64,000 nt of DNA from Eudorina sp. 2006-703-Eu-15 (Eukaryota; Chlorophyta; Chlorophyceae; Chlamydomonadales; Volvocaceae), in contig BDSI01000002.1 in assembly GCA_003117195.1 (NCBI GenBank), positions 139,001 through 203,000 of the forward strand, read 5' to 3'. Each line of letters opens with the position of its first letter. Position 1 is the first letter of the stretch. This document shows, in pieces, positions 60,084 through 64,000 of this stretch. The notes under the pieces are model-generated. The model made no database searches and was not told where the DNA came from. It saw only the letters and a program-made list of their open reading frames with translations. Both the position numbers and the translations under genes were made by a program.

Positions 60084-62385
60084 CAGGCTGACCACAAGCA
60101 AGGTGATTGTACTAATTGCGTTGTTATTGTTGGTGGTTTTCTTGGTGTATGTTATTCTTGGTGTTGCTGTTTGTTGCTGCTGCCGCGCAACGCGGCTGTG
60201 TGAGGCGTGTGTCCCGGCTCCGGATCCGAGATCTGAGATCCACGGGAAGCTAGCGTGGGATTGAGGGACTGAGGGACGCAAGCCGGCGGAGCTCGTGGGA
60301 ATGTGCGAAGCGTTGGGGGAAACGGGGAAGGATTTTGCCTTGCTGGCATTAGGTCTAAGGGTCAGTAGGTCTGAACGGGCAGGGGTTTAGCCAGCTGTGA
60401 TGGAGGGCGAGAGGGGCCGGCGGAGAATTGCTGCGAGCATTACGCTACATCGAGCATTATCACAGTGCGCCCCCGACTGCGCACTTCTATTTATTCATGG
60501 GTTACTTGTTGGACCCCCAACCCCAACCCCAGTTGTTTTCTGGTCACTCCCCACCCGGACTGCCGCGGGTGGATGGAGGGCAGCTTGAGTAGGGCGCTGA
60601 GCAGACAGCGGTGCGTCCCCTGAAGCTAGTTGGGGTATAGTACGAATAATGCCGCACCCGCGCGGTCACGTGTCCTGTAGCAGTACATCAATCGGGACAG
60701 ATCGATCATACACATGGACCATGGGTCGTTGGGTCCCCATCAGTCGTTCCGTGTATGTGCTGATGTGAAGGACAGGGCTGATATGGGAGAAAAGGGGGCA
60801 ACGGGGGGAAAGGGGGGCAAGCATGACCGAAAGCGGCAGGGCGGCAACGTGGCCCAAAGGCGCAGATAACCTTGTCTGCCATTGGGAGAAGGGTGCGGGA
60901 CCCCCGCTCGGTGCCAAAGGGTGCCGTGCGTCCAGGGGGGGAAGCCCCTGCTGGGTGGAGGTCGCGCGGCTCGTTTGCGGATTCGCCCGGCAGGAACCTT
61001 TGCCGTTGGCCTTGTCAGGTCGGCAAACTGTGTTCCAACAGCCCCCGCTCGTGCGGCTTGCTGAAGTGTTACACTTGAGCTAGCGCATCGTAGTTGTGAG
61101 ATTTGCTTACCGCCGTTGGACTGTTCGTCATACCCGGCACCGGTGGCCCCGTGATCGAGCAGGTTTTCTAACAGGCCCTAATGACGCGCTGGCGCATTGG
61201 GGGCGAAATGAAGGTTACGATGTGCAAGGCTGCGCCAATAGCAGTGACGATCTTGGTCATTTTGACCGGCCCTCCTCACTCAATGTAACGCCATACGTGC
61301 TCAAAATGATGGCAAGTGTTCAGGACGGGGAAAACACAGCGCTGGAACGGGGCCAATACATAACGTTATTATGTGCAACAGCGTTTCAGCAGAGTTTCGA
61401 GCTCCATCGTAATGGTACGGGCCCCATACATCAGTATGCAACACCGAAATGCAGAAATCGCGGGTTGTCTTGATCCTGCCTCCCACCAAAGGTCACAAAG
61501 AAGCAGGCAGCAGGCTGAGCGCAGCAGTAATAGAACGAAATGTAGACTTGCACAGAGTAACTCGGACTGAAGAATTCTCGCGACAAAGGTTGACAACCGC
61601 TTTGGGCGGTGGGATGGTCGAGACACTTGCAACTCGGCGAACTCGCTGTAACAATATACAACCTGATAATCAATGAGTTACATGAGTCAAAGTCGAGCGG
61701 GATGACCTGTTTTGATCAGCTCCGTTCCACATTTCCACGCCGTGCACTTGCCTTCTGAACATCACCGAACGAACGACGTAACCCTCACCACAAAACGAAA
61801 ATTATCGATCATTTGCGAATCCAGTGCTTTGATGGCGGTATGAAGAAACAGACGCGCCGATGTGAATTTGCTTCCGTTGGAGCAGTTGTCCCCTTGCGGA
61901 TTACAAGTGTACACAGAGATTAGGACCGCTGGGCGGTCCCGTGCTTCATCAAACTTAATGTCTGCTTATGTGCTCATATGGCCATGCGAGGTTCAGGTAG
62001 TTCGTGCAGAGCGATGACGGGTGTACTGCTGCTCCTGGAAAACAAGAAAGTTAGCATTCAATGCGAAAATTGCTTCCATATTTTCAAAAACGCATTCATA
62101 CCCCACCCACTCAGTAGCTTATACGTCAGAAATGGAGTAGACTGCTCGGCAGTGGTCGTCATGTAGGCGGACGGTCTGCCTAGTGTGCCGGAAGTGCCAG
62201 TGAATTACCAAATGACGTTTTGATTATGCTATTTAAGGTAGTTTTCTGTAACCAGCGTGCCTGTTTGTTGCGCTTTTATGTCTAATACAAGCTGAGGTGG
62301 GGTCGCTGGCTGCGCTGCACTACCTACTTTCAAAGAATATTTATCGTATTGGGAAAGTAGCGAATGCGATTGTGCTGGAAGCGTA
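60084..62385. other. Intergenic spacer
   Basis: 3' flank of the M8 gene and promoter side of the cyclase-like gene. GC falls markedly to the right (61200-62350). No conserved exon recognised. TGTAA at 61647-61651 and TATTTAA at 62230-62236 (about 150 bases before the cyclase-like ATG) are weak candidates for a poly(A) signal and a TATA element. Confidence 0.45.
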
Positions 62386-63799
62386 ATGCCGAGGCGGACG
62401 CTTTTTTGGCGACGGCAGCAGGCACAGTCGCATTTAACAGCAGCGCTGTGTTGTGTTCTTTTGGCTGGAGCTGTATCGATCAGCTCTGTCCAGGCGCAGT
62501 CGCAGCGTAAGCCCAACGGAGTAGATGGTCTGCAGCCCAGCAAACAGAATCCTCCGCCTGGTGTAAATGAATGGAGCGCGCTGTGGCACGCGGGCAATCG
62601 TCGCCAGCTTGGTCAGGACATTTACGACGTCGCAACCGCCACCGAGCTTATGGGCGCATTGCGCAATCCTGACGCGCGGGTGATCCGCCTGACGAGCGCC
62701 GCGATCAGTCTCAACACCTCAAGTTGGATTCAGCTGACCGAGCCGGTGCTCCTGTCGCGCTCGGTTCTGCTTCTGGGCGGGGCCCGGTACGACGCCAACG
62801 ACCCGGCCGTTGCCGCCCGCCCCGACGGCGCCTACAACATCCTCGACTTCGCGAGGCTCGTCAATCGACTGCAACTCGGACCCGCTGCAGAGTCGGATCC
62901 CGCTGGCGGCACCAGCAGTGGCGGCAGCAGCGCCGCAGGCGCGGTGTCGCTGCAGCTCAGGGGATTATGGCTCCGAAACCACCTGGCCCCTACCGGCTAC
63001 GCGCCGCTCATCCTCGCACCCCCACCCCGTACCAGCGGCGGCGGCGGCGGCATCAGCGGCGGCAGCGGCGGCGGCGGATCGGTGTACTACAGTGACTGCG
63101 TTCTCGAACGGCTGGCGGGCATGCCGTTGAACGACACCGCCGCGGCGGCCGCCGCTTGGGCCCCCCCGCCCGGCCAGCCGCCCTCCCGCGTCGCCCTCAC
63201 GCCCGCCCCCTGGTGTTCTTCTGCGGGGCTCGCGGCGGCATCCTGCTTCCCAGCTTCGCTGTCGTACAATCAGTTTTCCACCGAGCTCTGGCCGTTGTGC
63301 CCCACAGAGGCGGATTCCTCCGCAGCTGCTACAGCCACCACGGTTTCCACCTCCTCCTCCTCCTCACCCTCTTGGTCGTCAGGGGGGTCGTACGCGTCGT
63401 GCTACAGCCTGGGGAATGGCAGCAGCACGGATGCCAGTACGGCAATGGTGGTGGAGCCGCTGCTGGTTGTTCTTACCAACTGCACGTACGGTGTACGGAA
63501 TGAGGTGTCGCGGGATTGCGTCGCGGCGTACGGCGCCGAGTACTGCACGCTGCTGCTGCAGGCGCAGGTCCAGGCGTCGTCGGGCTCGGGCTCGGGTGGC
63601 GGCGGCGGCGGCGGCGACGGCGGCGGAAGCTTGAGCGCCGCTGCGGGTGCGGGCATTGCGGTGGCGGCGACGCTGGGCGGCTGCCTGGCCCTGTTCCTGC
63701 TGTTCCGCTTCTTCAAGCGCATCCGGAAGGGCCACCGGACCCTCACGCTGGCGGTCCGGCCCCCGGGACCCACTGCGCTGACCACCCTCCTAGTGACAG
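62386..63799 (+). CDS. Receptor-type class III nucleotidyl cyclase, N-terminal exon (gene runs off the window)
   Basis: One exon of 471 codons plus one base, with donor GTGGGG at 63800. The frame stays open to the right edge, so no stop is visible. Residues 1-37 are a signal peptide: basic MPRRTLFWRRQQ, hydrophobic LTAALCCVLLAGAVS, cleavage near VQAQ. The ectodomain (about 38-410) has ELMGALRNPDARVIRLTS and SVLLLGGARYDAND, like the repeat-rich ectodomains of volvocalean surface receptors, with Gly/Ser linkers and several Cys and N-glycosylation sites. A transmembrane helix (about 420-442, AGIAVAATLGGCLALFLLF) precedes basic RFFKRIRKGHR. The exon ends TALTTLLVT plus a lone G. Class III cyclases of these algae begin their catalytic domain TLLVTD, and G plus an exon starting AT would give that metal-binding Asp. 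The catalytic domain itself lies outside the window, so the assignment rests on this junction and the receptor layout. Confidence 0.7.
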
Positions 63800-64000
63800 G
63801 TGGGGCAGTGGGTGGGGCGGGTGGGTGGCACGGGAGTGAACAAACACTCAGACTTTCTGTCAGTATGTTGGGCGGTGAGTGGTTTGGGCGGGCTTCTCGT
63901 GAAACACACACCCGTGCGGGGGTCGACCGGTATGACCCACTGGGGGAGGCAGCGGGATCCCGCATCCGAGCTGCCGAGCAAGGACCGGAGGTGCCGCCCA

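Noticed and set aside
1..64000. tRNA, rRNA, snRNA genes, CRISPR arrays or bacterial-style operons
   Set aside because: No tRNA B-box with cloverleaf potential, no rRNA segment and no regular spaced repeat array was seen; the DNA is clearly nuclear eukaryotic.

Overview
The window looks like nuclear DNA from a volvocine green alga (Chlamydomonadales; Chlamydomonas, Gonium, Volvox and relatives). The evidence is very GC-rich, intron-dense genes with GTGCGT/GTGAGT donors and GCAG acceptors, long Ala/Gly/Pro/Gln homopolymers in exons, lineage-typical receptor proteins, and abundant simple repeats. Species cannot be decided from the sequence alone. All gene models were built by hand. Every complete model below sums to a whole number of codons, and splice phases agree at each joined junction.

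Layout: 1-5186 is gene-free and repeat-bearing. 5187-5765 (+) is a two-exon gene for a 137-residue protein of unknown function. 7446-13239 (-) is an SNAPC3/SNAP50-like snRNA-gene transcription factor with a huge low-complexity N-terminal half. About 14756-23998 (+) is a leucine-rich-repeat protein resembling XRRA1. 25780-28727 (+) is the mitochondrial ATP synthase gamma subunit (326 aa, 9 exons). 29951-35794 (-) is a membrane-anchored U-box/armadillo ubiquitin ligase (836 aa, 12 exons), convergent with ATP synthase gamma and divergent from the next gene. 36509-47425 (+) is the cohesin ATPase SMC1 (1305 aa, 27 exons, one GC-AG intron). About 48968-60083 (+) is a leishmanolysin-family (M8) type I membrane protein whose HExxH zinc site has lost both histidines. 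62386 to beyond the right edge (+) is a receptor protein whose exon stops at the first metal-binding Asp of a class III nucleotidyl cyclase domain.

The genes do not form a pathway; this is ordinary mixed eukaryotic gene content (transcription, cohesion, respiration, ubiquitin signalling, cell surface signalling).

The most unusual structure is in the introns. Three repeat families (A, B, C below) lie almost only in introns. Their ends sit within tens of bases of splice sites, with one orientation at the 5' splice site side and the opposite orientation at the 3' side, as expected for introner-like or MITE-derived introns.
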